Shown: positions 9,077-17,355 of the stretch, piece by piece
Layout: the number at the start of each line of letters is the position of its first letter
Numbering within the stretch: the stretch's first letter is position 1
NCBI GenBank assembly: GCA_964400125.1
Contig: CAYNSR010000002.1
Location: forward strand, 168,297 to 232,296
DNA length: 64,000 nt
Direction of reading: 5' to 3'
From: Micavibrio sp964400125
Lineage (GTDB): Bacteria > Pseudomonadota > Alphaproteobacteria > Micavibrionales > Micavibrionaceae
Translations under genes and position numbers: made by a program
The notes under the pieces: generated by a model
Told to the model about the DNA's origin: nothing
The model's database searches: none
Seen by the model: the letters and a program-made list of their open reading frames with translations, nothing else

Positions 9077-9105
9077 AGTATACTGTAACCAAAATTAGTC
9101 ACCAA
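9077..9105 (-). promoter_or_regulatory. Putative sigma-70 promoter of the gene at 8274 (right arm)
   Basis: On the minus strand TTGGTG (9105-9100), a 17-nt spacer and TATACT (9082-9077) repeat the left-arm promoter exactly. It faces that promoter and reads toward the hypothetical gene starting at 8891. Confidence 0.45.
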
Positions 9106-9120
9106 AATTATGGATGCACC

Positions 9121-11178
9121 ATGCCGGAGAAGATTGCCGTACCGTTCAAGATCGTCTCGGACTTTCAGCCCGCAGGGGATCAGCCGCAGGCGATTGCCGT
9201 TCTCGTCAAAGGGGTGCGCGACGGGCAGGCGGACCAGGTTCTGCTTGGCGTGACCGGGTCGGGCAAGACGTTTACGGTCGCACATGTCATTCAGGAAACG
9301 CAGCGTCCGGCATTGATCCTTGCGCCCAACAAAACGCTGGCCGCGCAGCTTTACGGGGAGATGAAGGCGTTCTTTCCCGATAATGCCGTGGAGTATTTCG
9401 TATCTTATTACGATTACTTCCAGCCTGAAGCCTATGTGCCGCGCACCGACACCTATATAGAAAAAGATTCCTCTATCAACGAACAGATCGACCGGATGCG
9501 TCACGCGGCGACGCGGGCGCTGTTCGAACGGCGCGATTGCATTATCGTTGCCTCGGTGTCGTGCATATACGGTATCGGTTCGAAGGAAGATTATCAGGCG
9601 ATGGTCTACGATATTCACAAAGGCACGAAAATAGACCGTCAGGACTTCATCTCCAGACTGGTGGAATTGCAGTACAAGCGCAACGATATGGCCTTTGGCC
9701 GGGGGACGTTTCGCGTGCGCGGCGATACGGTCGAAGTTTTCCCGGCGCACTATGAGGACAAGGCGTGGCGTTTTTCCATGTTCGGCGACGAAATTGAGGA
9801 AATCACCGAATTCGATCCGCTGACGGGTGAAAAATTCGTCAGGATGGACGGGGTGAGGATCTATGCCAACAGCCACTACGTCACCCCCGGCCCGACCATG
9901 CAGCAGGCGATGGTCAACATCAAAAACGACCTGAAGATCAGGCTGGAGGAATTGCGCGGTCAGAACAAATTGCTCGAGGCCCAGCGGCTGGAGCAGCGCA
10001 CGACATTCGATCTGGAAATGCTGGCGGCGACGGGCATATGTTCGGGGATCGAGAATTATTCGCGCTACCTGACCGGGCGCGCGCCGGGGGAGCCGCCGCC
10101 GACTTTGATCGAATATATGCCGAAGGATGCGTTGTTCTTCCTCGATGAAAGTCACGTCATGATCCCGCAATTGCAGGGGATGTATAACGGCGACCGGGCG
10201 CGGAAAATGACTCTGGCCGAATACGGTTTTCGCCTGCCGTCTGCGCTGGACAACCGCCCCCTGAAATTCGAGGAATGGGACCGGATGCGCGGGCAGAGTG
10301 TTTTCGTTTCCGCCACGCCCGGCCCCTGGGAACTGGAGCGCACCGGGGGAGTTTATGTCGAACAGGTGGTGCGCCCGACCGGACTGATCGACCCGCCGGT
10401 TGAAATCCGCCCGACCGAACATCAGGTCGACGACCTGATGGGCGAATGCAGACGCGTGATCGCGGCGGGCGGGCGGATTCTCGTCACGACGCTGACCAAG
10501 AAAATGGCCGAAGCCCTGACCGAATATTTAAGCGAAAACGGCCTGAAGGTGCGTTATTTGCACAGCGATGTCGATACGCTGGAGCGCATTGAAATCCTGC
10601 GCGATATGCGTCTTGGGGCTTTTGATATTCTGGTCGGAATCAATCTGTTGCGTGAGGGGCTGGATATTCCCGAATGCATGCTGGTGGCGATTCTGGACGC
10701 GGACAAGGAAGGGTTCCTGCGGTCGAAAACATCGTTGATTCAAACGATCGGCAGGGCGGCGCGGAATCTGGATGGCCGGGCAATCCTGTATGCAGACACC
10801 ATGACAAAATCGATGAAGGCTGCAATTGAAGAAACTGACCGCCGTCGTGAAAGGCAGCGTCTTTATAACGCGGAACATGGCATTACGCCCGAAAGCATCC
10901 GCAAGAATATCGGTGACGTCATGCAAAGCGTTTATGAACGCGCCGATCATGTCGATATTTCAGGCATCGGTCCCGGCGGGGAATACGCATCGCCGGAGGA
11001 ACTGAACAAGGCCCTGGGCAAAATGCGCAATGCCATGCAGGCGGCAGCGGCGGATCTGGAATTTGAAGAGGCGGCGCGTTTGCGCGATGAAATTCGCAGG
11101 CTCGAGGAGATGGCGCTTGGCCTCAGTAGTGTGGTGAAAAGAACAGGCCCGCGAAAGCGTGTCACGAAACGGCGTTGA
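9121..11178 (+). CDS. uvrB: Excinuclease ABC subunit B
   Basis: 685 residues, the normal length. UvrB takes the damaged strand from UvrA2 and recruits UvrC for dual incision in nucleotide excision repair. Walker A (GVTGSGKT) is at residues 43-50, the aromatic beta-hairpin (YYDYFQPEAYVP) at about 94-115, and the helicase box DESH near residue 341. The C-terminal UVR motif (FEEAARLRDEIRRLEEM) binds UvrC. The ATG at 9121 has only a weak ribosome site (GGAT) and lies right after the inverted repeat at 8992-9109, so both transcription and translation start inside or next to that structure. It stands apart from uvrA and uvrC. Confidence 0.97.
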   Translation: MPEKIAVPFKIVSDFQPAGDQPQAIAVLVKGVRDGQADQVLLGVTGSGKTFTVAHVIQETQRPALILAPNKTLAAQLYGEMKAFFPDNAVEYFVSYYDYFQPEAYVPRTDTYIEKDSSINEQIDRMRHAATRALFERRDCIIVASVSCIYGIGSKEDYQAMVYDIHKGTKIDRQDFISRLVELQYKRNDMAFGRGTFRVRGDTVEVFPAHYEDKAWRFSMFGDEIEEITEFDPLTGEKFVRMDGVRIYANSHYVTPGPTMQQAMVNIKNDLKIRLEELRGQNKLLEAQRLEQRTTFDLEMLAATGICSGIENYSRYLTGRAPGEPPPTLIEYMPKDALFFLDESHVMIPQLQGMYNGDRARKMTLAEYGFRLPSALDNRPLKFEEWDRMRGQSVFVSATPGPWELERTGGVYVEQVVRPTGLIDPPVEIRPTEHQVDDLMGECRRVIAAGGRILVTTLTKKMAEALTEYLSENGLKVRYLHSDVDTLERIEILRDMRLGAFDILVGINLLREGLDIPECMLVAILDADKEGFLRSKTSLIQTIGRAARNLDGRAILYADTMTKSMKAAIEETDRRRERQRLYNAEHGITPESIRKNIGDVMQSVYERADHVDISGIGPGGEYASPEELNKALGKMRNAMQAAAADLEFEEAARLRDEIRRLEEMALGLSSVVKRTGPRKRVTKRR

Positions 11179-11270
11179 TTTTTTCATAATAAGTAAGACT
11201 TTTCGATTTTGCTGGAGAGGGGGCGGGGGCTTGTGGCACAATCACCTTACCGCAACCCCGAACCGGAGAT

Positions 11271-11684
11271 ATGATCGCAGCCACTCTGTCGCGTTCCCTC
11301 AGAACACTCTTCACTCTGGCCGCCATCGGTGTGGCGCTTGTGATGCCTCTTGTTTCCAGAAATTCTCAAGGTGATCTGGTTTTTGGAGCCAAGCTGTCGC
11401 ATAACTTCAATTCAGGCAATCAGGGCAAGCTCGGGACTCTCTCCGCAGTCGCAACCGGACCAAAATTACAGGAACATAATGTTCTGCGTCTGGTTGATGC
11501 GGTGAATATCGCGTATGACGAGCGCCGCAGAAAAAAGCAGGACGGCGTTAAAAAAGCGCCTTGTCATATCAGTCTGGCCAGCAAGGCCGAGGTCAAGCCG
11601 CTTTTGTCCCTGCCGGTCGAGCGGCCCGCCTGGATCACGCCGGACAGGCGCGAGGAGCCGGTTTTCTCCTTTATCCGGGCATGA
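11271..11684 (+). CDS. Secreted or membrane-anchored hypothetical protein
   Basis: 137 residues. The ATG at 11271 follows CCGGAG. A basic start and hydrophobic stretch (residues ~8-28, RSLRTLFTLAAIGVALVMPLV) form a signal peptide or anchor. The rest is polar, with a basic RRRKKQDGVKK patch and no domain I recognise. It lies 92 nt after uvrB on the same strand and may be read through from it. Function unknown. Confidence 0.6.
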   Translation: MIAATLSRSLRTLFTLAAIGVALVMPLVSRNSQGDLVFGAKLSHNFNSGNQGKLGTLSAVATGPKLQEHNVLRLVDAVNIAYDERRRKKQDGVKKAPCHISLASKAEVKPLLSLPVERPAWITPDRREEPVFSFIRA

Positions 11685-11829
11685 GATTTTCCGGCTTTTC
11701 CACAGATTCCATTCAAAAGGATGGCTGAGGCTTTGCATTCCGGTGGAACCGGGGTACACTTTTGCGAGACACGGGGTTTCGATTCGCAAGCCCCTTCACC
11801 AATTTCCTTCCCTTGTTCGGGGTGAAACA

Positions 11830-12135
11830 ATGTTTGATAACGTTCGTAGACTTTCGCTCTTGTCTTTGGTTGCTGTTCCGGCGCTGATGCTGTCGGCTTG
11901 CGGCGATCTTGCCCCGGAACCGTATCACGGCGTTCCCTATACGCATGAAAGAACCGCCGGGACCGGCGTTGCTTATGTGCGTGGCAAGATGATGCCGGCC
12001 AAGGAAACGAAGACGGAGATGATGGCCCCTCCTGCGGCCAAGGTTGAAACGCCTGTGGAAACGCCCCCGCCGCCGCCCGTTGAAGCGCCCGTGACGCAGG
12101 GCGACAAGCTGTTCGACCAAAGGCAGGCAAAATAG
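11830..12135 (+). CDS. Small lipoprotein
   Basis: 101 residues from the ATG at 11830. The signal peptide ends in a clear lipobox (LMLSAC), so Cys24 should be lipidated. The mature part is short and disordered-looking, with a Pro/Glu/Val-rich low-complexity stretch. The upstream open frame reaching to 11515 overlaps the preceding gene and is rejected in favour of the lipoprotein start. A strong terminator follows. Role unknown. Confidence 0.7.
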   Translation: MFDNVRRLSLLSLVAVPALMLSACGDLAPEPYHGVPYTHERTAGTGVAYVRGKMMPAKETKTEMMAPPAAKVETPVETPPPPPVEAPVTQGDKLFDQRQAK

Positions 12136-12153
12136 ATTTTTACGGCAGAATTC

Positions 12154-12188
12154 AAAAAGCGCGTCCCGTGCGGGGCGCGCTTTTTTGT
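12154..12188 (+). terminator. Intrinsic terminator after the lipoprotein gene
   Basis: A GC-rich stem (AAAAAGCGCG...CGCGCTTTTT) is followed by a T run, 18 nt past the lipoprotein stop codon. Confidence 0.85.
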
Positions 12189-12200
12189 TTCGAGGATGAT

Positions 12201-12232
12201 AAAAAACACGGGCTATCTTGCGATGCCCGTGT
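12201..12232 (-). terminator. Intrinsic terminator of the cold-shock gene
   Basis: On the minus strand ACACGGGC pairs with GCCCGTGT and is followed by TTTTT. It lies 25 nt past the csp stop codon. Confidence 0.8.
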
Positions 12233-12257
12233 CTGATTTTGTCTTTTTGCCAGTCGC

Positions 12258-12464
12258 TTATGCGGCTTCTTGCAGGTTGGACGCGAAGGTCTTTCCTTTT
12301 TCTGTGGTCAGTTCATAGCTGACTTTCTGGCCTTCGTTCAGGGAATTCCATCCGGCTTTTTGTACGGCGGTGATGTGTACGAACACATCCGCACCGCCTT
12401 CGTCAGGCTGAATGAAGCCGAAGCCCTTTGTCCCGTTGAACCATTTTACTGTACCTGTTGCCAT
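12258..12464 (-). CDS. Cold-shock domain protein
   Basis: 68 residues, the standard CspA-type size. RNP1 (KGFGFIQ) and RNP2 (VFVHI) are intact, so it should bind single-stranded RNA/DNA as a chaperone or antiterminator. The ATG at 12464 is preceded by AAGGAG with a 9-nt gap; the open frame further upstream is leader sequence. The leader can form a long hairpin at 12496-12546. A second, closely similar gene lies at 27060. Which of the pair is cold-induced cannot be told from sequence. Confidence 0.93.
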   Translation of the reverse strand: MATGTVKWFNGTKGFGFIQPDEGGADVFVHITAVQKAGWNSLNEGQKVSYELTTEKGKTFASNLQEAA

Positions 12465-12495
12465 TGAAGTCGTCTCCTTAAGCACGTTCATGTTA

Positions 12496-12546
12496 GCGCG
12501 GACCGCCACCATGCGGCTCGCATCGATAGTTTGATGCCGTCCGCGC
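12496..12546 (-). promoter_or_regulatory. Hairpin in the csp 5' leader
   Basis: GCGCGGAC (12496-12503) pairs with GTCCGCGC (12539-12546), and inner GCATC/GATGC pairing adds to the stem. It lies about 30 nt upstream of the csp start, in the position of the structured leaders that control cspA-type mRNAs. A regulatory role is inference. Confidence 0.4.
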
Positions 12547-12674
12547 AACCGTGGTTGCAGAAGAGTCGTCTTATCAAACCTGTGGATATGCTTGCCTGTT
12601 TTGGCCTTTGTCGTCAATAAAAAAGGTTAACGGGAGCCTAACCGTTTTTTAAGGCGTTTTGGGGCATACTGTCA

Positions 12675-13670
12675 TTGTTGTTTCCAGAAAATGGCGGCGC
12701 AGGCGTGAAGTCCTTTGATATACAAGAGGCCCGGAAATTCTGGGAATATGCGAAACTCCCCGAATTTTACGAAAGCCGTCTCCGGGACGGAGGCACCCTC
12801 GCGGAGGCCGAGGGGTATATGGCCGGATACATCCCGGACCATATCGATCACACCACGATTCGCCATGAAAACAGCACCGCCGTCGTCTTTCATGATCGGC
12901 AAACGCATGAAATTATCGTCGCCTTCGACGCATCCGGCGAGGCGGCGGACAGGAAAGACAACGCCAAAATCTGGAAGGACGAGCATCCGCTGGGCGGGCA
13001 TGTCCATCACGGATTTAACAGCGCCCTGTTCAAGGAAGACCCGCAGAGCGGTTATCTGATCGACGCCGTTCGCGACGAGGTCACGCGCTATGCCGCGCTG
13101 GACGAGAGCAGACCCGCCGCACTGAACCTTGCAGGGTTTTCAAAAGGCGGTACGACGGCGACTGCCTTTGCCGCCCAGTGGATGGCGGAAGGATTTCCCG
13201 GGAGCGACAGTAATGTCAGGATGGAAAAGCTCTACACATTCGGCAATCCGCCGCTTGGCGACAAAGATTTTACCGCAGCCTTCCGGCAGAGCGCGGAACG
13301 AAACGGGCTGCAATCCAGACAGATCATCATGGGCAACGATTCCGTTCCGCATGTCATGACAAATGCCGGGCCGTGGTACATTCCCGGAATGTACGATAAC
13401 CACACGGGCGATGTCATCCATATCAGCACGGATCGGTCCGGCGCGACGCGCATTGCGCTCAACCCTGCGGAAAAAGAGACCAGCCGCATCCGCGCCGATG
13501 CGGCGGAGCGGGACTGGCACGGAATCGAGGGCTACACACAGTCCTTTGACGAGGCGGAGGCCGTGATCGGAAAAGACTCCGCGCAATTCCATCTGGTCAA
13601 AGCGCCCATAGAGGAAAGAATCTTCAGCGCACACGGCCCCGCCGGACCGGAAAAAGGGTTTGTGCCGTAA
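12675..13670 (+). CDS. Alpha/beta hydrolase resembling class 3 lipases
   Basis: About 331 residues. LNLAGFSKGGTTATAFAAQW carries a G-x-S-x-G nucleophile elbow (GFSKG, Ser about residue 156). KLYTFGNPPLGDKDF matches the TFGxPxxGNxxF segment that follows the elbow in lipase_3 proteins. NDSVPHV fits the acid-residue loop, and the late WHGIEGYTQSF offers the catalytic His. Together these make a Ser-Asp-His lipase/esterase likely. There is no signal peptide, so it appears cytoplasmic unless exported another way. The start is uncertain: TTG at 12675 or GTG at 12705, neither with a strong ribosome site. The substrate is unknown. Confidence 0.65.
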   Translation: MLFPENGGAGVKSFDIQEARKFWEYAKLPEFYESRLRDGGTLAEAEGYMAGYIPDHIDHTTIRHENSTAVVFHDRQTHEIIVAFDASGEAADRKDNAKIWKDEHPLGGHVHHGFNSALFKEDPQSGYLIDAVRDEVTRYAALDESRPAALNLAGFSKGGTTATAFAAQWMAEGFPGSDSNVRMEKLYTFGNPPLGDKDFTAAFRQSAERNGLQSRQIIMGNDSVPHVMTNAGPWYIPGMYDNHTGDVIHISTDRSGATRIALNPAEKETSRIRADAAERDWHGIEGYTQSFDEAEAVIGKDSAQFHLVKAPIEERIFSAHGPAGPEKGFVP

Positions 13671-13702
13671 CCCGCATCCTCAACACACCCGTTCCGCCTG
13701 CG

Positions 13703-14059
13703 TTACGGTTTCGGGTTTTGCAGGGACAGGATTTTTTCAACATCGACCGGGTTTCCGAACCAGAGTTCCTGAACGCGCGGGTCGTGCGACAATTTCATCA
13801 GGGCGCGCAGCGAACAAAATCCGCTGGTGATGTTTCCGTCTACAATGGGATGATATCTCGTTCCGTCCAGAGGTTGACCGGAGGGATCAAGAAATTCCAT
13901 GTTTTGATTGCGGGCAAGCGGGGGGCTGGAAACAAATTTTGCAGGGAAGCAAATTTTATCGGCATCAAAACCCGCAGGCACTTTTGCAAGCGCATAAGGG
14001 GCGCCATAACGCAGGACGGCATGATTGAATACGGCGCAGAGCGGATTTTGATAAAGCAT
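13703..14059 (-). CDS. Hypothetical protein
   Basis: 118 residues. The ATG at 14059 has a strong AGGAG ribosome site 9 nt upstream, which supports the gene. The protein is soluble, with three Cys and no recognisable motif. It converges with the lipase-like gene, 32 nt apart. Function unknown. Confidence 0.6.
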   Translation of the reverse strand: MLYQNPLCAVFNHAVLRYGAPYALAKVPAGFDADKICFPAKFVSSPPLARNQNMEFLDPSGQPLDGTRYHPIVDGNITSGFCSLRALMKLSHDPRVQELWFGNPVDVEKILSLQNPKP

Positions 14060-14328
14060 CGACCTGTTCTCCTTTTTTTATTTGCAGGTGCATGTTTTAG
14101 GAAGCTTTGCGGCAGCGTGCAAATTTTATTTAAAATCTTGTCCAAAATTGATCGGTGTTTTTCCTGTATCCTTTTGAAAAATAGCAGTTATTTAAAACTT
14201 CTAATTTACCATAAGAATATCACCCCACGGTCACAATGAGGACACAGACGGTGATGAAGTTGATCTGGACCTCGCGCTCTCTCACGGGGAACACCTGAAA
14301 GATCGAACCTTGAGAGGAATGAGCAAGA

Positions 14329-14754
14329 ATGGGTGGGAATACCATGACTGTCATGATGGAAACTTGCCTGATTATCGCCCTGTCCTTTGCCGTGTTCTCG
14401 GCTGTCGCCACTGTTGGCGCCAGTCTGGCACTCGGTATCGGCTATGAACGCCTGAGGGCAGGGTTCGAAGTCATCCGCAAGCAGACTGGTTACTTCAGTG
14501 ACCAGATCTACAGGCTTGATACGCGTGTAGAAAAACTGGAGAAGCAGGATCGTCCTGCACCGGCAGAAATCGCCGTAACCGCACAGGCAGAGGAAGCAGA
14601 CGAAAAACCTGCGTATCTGTCAGTCAACAGCAGCGCCATTGTTCAGGCGAGACGGGAGCAGAATCCGGATGTGTCGTTCGACGCGACCACTGCCCCATCG
14701 CAACGTGTGTTGCTGGAAGGTGATTTCAGACCTGAGGGAATCAGGTTCCACTAA
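14329..14754 (+). CDS. Small membrane protein with coiled coil, function unknown
   Basis: 141 residues. One hydrophobic helix at residues ~10-37 (TCLIIALSFAVFSAVATVGASLALG) is followed by a predicted coiled coil (RLDTRVEKLEKQ) and a polar tail. An alternative ATG at 14344 would shorten it by five residues. It is followed by a very strong terminator and seems to be its own transcription unit. Function not recognised. Confidence 0.6.
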   Translation: MGGNTMTVMMETCLIIALSFAVFSAVATVGASLALGIGYERLRAGFEVIRKQTGYFSDQIYRLDTRVEKLEKQDRPAPAEIAVTAQAEEADEKPAYLSVNSSAIVQARREQNPDVSFDATTAPSQRVLLEGDFRPEGIRFH

Positions 14755-14796
14755 TCTGTAACGGAAGTTTAGAAGGAGAAAGTAAAACGGTGCTGG

Positions 14797-14837
14797 AACA
14801 AGCAGGGCGGCTGTGCAAACAGCCGCCCTGTTGTTTT
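14797..14837. terminator. Strong intrinsic terminator
   Basis: CAGGGCGGCTGT pairs perfectly with ACAGCCGCCCTG around a 4-nt loop, with TTGTTTT following. It ends the gene at 14329 and probably also the convergent small gene at 14870. Confidence 0.9.
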
Positions 14838-14869
14838 ATGACTTCGGAGCAACTGAGATAGAGAATGCC

Positions 14870-15079
14870 TTAAAGCCCCAATTCACTGGCGCAGCGCGGA
14901 TCGATGTGAGTCATAGAATCGGGAATGATTCTGGCGGGGTGCGGCGGTTGCGGTGCCGGGGCGAGCAGTCCGGCGGCGACGCGCTTAAAATGGTCGCATG
15001 TTTCCGGCAGGGCGGCTTTTTCCGCCCAGTATTCCGGGGAGCCCAGCGTGACGCAAAGCGTGTCGGCATCATAGGTCAT
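14870..15079 (-). CDS. Small protein downstream of a Fur-like box
   Basis: 69 residues; the ATG at 15079 follows AAAGGACG, a fair ribosome site. It contains three Cys and a Pro/Ala-rich middle with no membrane segment and no known motif. The Fur-like box at 15162-15180 lies 83 nt upstream, so the gene is probably repressed when iron is plentiful. Function unknown; a role in iron starvation is inferred only from the box. Confidence 0.6.
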   Translation of the reverse strand: MTYDADTLCVTLGSPEYWAEKAALPETCDHFKRVAAGLLAPAPQPPHPARIIPDSMTHIDPRCASELGL

Positions 15080-15161
15080 ATCGATTCGTCCTTTTTTCTT
15101 TTGCAGCTTGTTTTCAGGTGTGTTTTGGCGGGTATTTTCGGTCCGCCAGATGAGAATTATT

Positions 15162-15180
15162 CCTAATGATAATGATTGTC
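15162..15180. promoter_or_regulatory. Fur-like iron box
   Basis: CCTAATGATAATGATTGTC matches the 19-bp Fur consensus (GATAATGATAATCATTATC) at 15 of 19 positions. It lies in the 306-bp gap 15080-15385 between the small minus-strand gene and the dehydrogenase. The rest of that gap is AT-rich and shows nothing else I can name. The box is far closer to the small gene (83 nt) than to the dehydrogenase (206 nt). Confidence 0.65.
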
Positions 15181-15385
15181 AATTGCATTTATGGGGAGAT
15201 GCATATTTTCCCAAGGCAGACTTGTTGATATCGAAATTATCGCTTTTTCACAAAGGGTTAAAACCATTTGTTCGCATCGCAGCATATCCTTCTTGTTCTG
15301 TATCAGTCGTATAAATGGTAAAACAGATGCGGGGATACAGGCAAAACACCGACCCCGCTGGGAGAAAAAACAAACGGGAGGCATC

Positions 15386-16576
15386 ATGATTTTGACCATC
15401 AACGACATTACCAACCGGGTCAGGGACTTCACGGATTTCGATGGTCACGAAAAAATCATCGTGGCGGAGGACCCGGATATCCGCTTCAAGGCCTTTATCG
15501 CCATCCACAATACCAATCGCGGCCCGGCGCTGGGCGGGTGTCGGTACTGGTCGCGCTATGATAACGACGATCAGGCCATTTGCGATGTCTTGCGCCTGTC
15601 GCGCGGCATGACCTACAAGAACGCGCTGGCGGACCTGCCGCTGGGCGGCGGTAAGGCGGTGATTGTCGGCACACCGGGAACGCGCCACCCGACGCCGGAC
15701 ATCATGCGTGCGCTGGGGCGTGCCGTCGATTCCCTGCATGGGAAATATATCACCGCCGAAGATGTCGGTATGTCGGTCGATTATATCCTCGTCGCGCGTG
15801 GCGTGACGCGCCATGTCGCCGGGTTGCCGATCGAGATGATCGCGGGCCAGCAAATGCCGGAGAATTTGCGCCTGCATGAAATTCCAAACGCCGATCCTTC
15901 GCCCTATACCGCGTATGGCGTGTTCGAGAGTATCAAGGCGGCCGTGTCGCATATGCTGAACCGTCCGGCGGGTCTGGACCAGTTGACGGGGTTGCGGGTT
16001 TCCGTCAAGGGGTACGGCAATGTTGCAAGAACCCTGTGCCGGATGCTGGCCGATGCGGGGGCGGCGGTGACGGTTGCGGAGATCGACGATTCGCGGATTG
16101 CACAGGCCGCAGCAGATGGTTTTCATGTCTTGCCGAAGGATGCAGAAATCATGGCGTATCCGGCGGATATTTATGCCCCTTGCGCGCTGGGCGGGGACTT
16201 GAACGACATCACGCTTTCGTTTTTGCAACAATCCGGCGTTAAAATTATTGCCGGTTGTGCGAATAACCAGCTTGCCAAACCCTATCATGCCGATGAGTTG
16301 CGCAAGCGCGATATCTTGTACGTTCCCGATTATGTGGCGAATGCGGGCGGTGTGATTTCGGTGGGGATGCAGCATATCTGGTCCGAAACGCCATCCCGGG
16401 AAACGTTTCCTACCCACACGAAGGTTTTGCACCGCATCCGCCGGATTCACGATGCGTCCCGGGAAATTTTTGAGCGGGCCGATATGGCCGGAGCGAACAC
16501 GGCGGAAGTTGCAGACCGGATCGCCAGAGAGATGTTTGCGACGGCGAAGCCGGGGCGGGCGGCAAAGGCGGCCTGA
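15386..16576 (+). CDS. Glu/Leu/Phe/Val dehydrogenase family enzyme (leucine dehydrogenase-like)
   Basis: 396 residues. It catalyses reversible NAD-dependent oxidative deamination of an amino acid. The N-terminal catalytic domain carries the GGCR substrate loop (NTNRGPALGGCRYW) and LPLGGGKAVIVG with the catalytic lysine. The Rossmann domain has VKGYGNVAR, and the C-terminal segment CANNQLAKPYHADELRKRDILYVPDYVANAGGVI is typical of leucine/valine dehydrogenases. The ATG at 15386 follows GGGAGG; the frame is open to 15176, but that part is intergenic and holds no ribosome site. Substrate preference is a guess; phenylalanine is the main alternative. Confidence 0.9.
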   Translation: MILTINDITNRVRDFTDFDGHEKIIVAEDPDIRFKAFIAIHNTNRGPALGGCRYWSRYDNDDQAICDVLRLSRGMTYKNALADLPLGGGKAVIVGTPGTRHPTPDIMRALGRAVDSLHGKYITAEDVGMSVDYILVARGVTRHVAGLPIEMIAGQQMPENLRLHEIPNADPSPYTAYGVFESIKAAVSHMLNRPAGLDQLTGLRVSVKGYGNVARTLCRMLADAGAAVTVAEIDDSRIAQAAADGFHVLPKDAEIMAYPADIYAPCALGGDLNDITLSFLQQSGVKIIAGCANNQLAKPYHADELRKRDILYVPDYVANAGGVISVGMQHIWSETPSRETFPTHTKVLHRIRRIHDASREIFERADMAGANTAEVADRIAREMFATAKPGRAAKAA

Positions 16577-16581
16577 TGCGA

Positions 16582-16604
16582 CGGCCCCGTGGCCGGGTTT
16601 TTAC
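16582..16604 (+). terminator. Intrinsic terminator after the dehydrogenase
   Basis: CGGCC-CCGT-GGCCG with GG and five T residues after it, just past the stop codon. Its position supports starting the next gene at 16682 rather than further upstream. Confidence 0.5.
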
Positions 16605-16681
16605 AATCCGGGTCGCAAACGGGGCTGTTCCTGCCGGGATTATCCCGCTACACTGGGGGAGAGTTTTTCAGGCGGGGAGAT

Positions 16682-17326
16682 ATGGCCGTGTGGATCCTGA
16701 TCTGGGTTCTTCTTTCTCTTTTTATACTTGGTGTGGCGGCATGGTCTTTTCAGATCCTGTTTCGCCAGAAGGCGGCGTGGCGGGATTTTGCTACGAAGAA
16801 GGGACTGAACTATCAGAACGGGCCGACCTTTTTGTCATCCCCCATTATCGGCGGCAATATCGGGCCGTACGGTTTTGGCATGTTTGCGGAAGAGCGTCCG
16901 ACCAATGATGCAAGGGGCCAACGTTATAATACTGTTATCGAACTGGCCCTGCGCCGTGGCATGCCGACGGCGGGCGCGATTGGAACATCGATTATGGTGC
17001 CGTTGATCGAGCAATTATCCGGTATGACGCAGACCGTTACGATCAATGATCCGGACTGGGACCCGCAATGGGCTATCCGGACCAACGATTCCCGTATCCT
17101 CGAGGCCTATCTGACACCGGCGCGGCGCGATGTGTTAAAAAAAATCTTCCGGATGAAAATCATGGCCGCGTTGTTTGTCTTCGATGAAAACGATGCGGTG
17201 TTGCGGATTGAAACTGCCGATCCGTTGCAGAATGCCGAAAAGATCGACAAGGTCCTCAAAGGCATGATCGCGCAACTGGAAATCCTGACTCCCGATGCCG
17301 TACCGGAAAAACCTGCCGGGCAATAA
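16682..17326 (+). CDS. Single-pass membrane protein, function unknown
   Basis: 214 residues from the ATG at 16682, which has GGGGAG directly upstream. A strong N-terminal helix (VWILIWVLLSLFILGVAAWSF) anchors it. The remaining ~185 residues form a soluble domain with alternating beta and helical segments (LNYQNGPTFLSSPIIGG, VLKGMIAQLEIL). I do not recognise the family. It stands alone between two terminators. Confidence 0.65.
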   Translation: MAVWILIWVLLSLFILGVAAWSFQILFRQKAAWRDFATKKGLNYQNGPTFLSSPIIGGNIGPYGFGMFAEERPTNDARGQRYNTVIELALRRGMPTAGAIGTSIMVPLIEQLSGMTQTVTINDPDWDPQWAIRTNDSRILEAYLTPARRDVLKKIFRMKIMAALFVFDENDAVLRIETADPLQNAEKIDKVLKGMIAQLEILTPDAVPEKPAGQ

Positions 17327-17328
17327 AA

Positions 17329-17355
17329 AACCCCTCCTGAAAAAACCGAGGGGTT
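17329..17355. terminator. Hairpin terminator
   Basis: AACCCCTC pairs with GAGGGGTT. The U tract is good on the minus strand but weak on the plus strand, where the gene at 16682 has just ended. It may serve both that gene and transcripts leaving the cyclophilin gene. Confidence 0.5.

Larger units (their letters stand above)
8992..9109. repeat. 44-nt inverted repeat between two divergent genes
   Basis: Arms 8992-9035 and 9066-9109 are complementary at 43 of 44 positions around a 30-nt loop. The arms are AT-rich and unlike the surrounding coding DNA. It ends 11 nt before the uvrB start codon. Each arm holds a promoter-like TTGGTG-N17-TATACT pointing into the loop. Confidence 0.9.

Noticed and set aside
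8990..9120. LexA/SOS box at uvrB
   Set aside because: I looked for the alphaproteobacterial GTTC-N7-GTTC pattern and did not find it; the visible symmetry is the long inverted repeat instead.
9028..10422. 464-codon open frame on the minus strand opposite uvrB
   Set aside because: It mirrors a certain uvrB, has no ribosome site and no recognisable protein; it is a by-product of GC-rich codon use.
15248..16450. 400-codon frame antisense to the dehydrogenase
   Set aside because: Shadow of a well-supported enzyme; no start signals.
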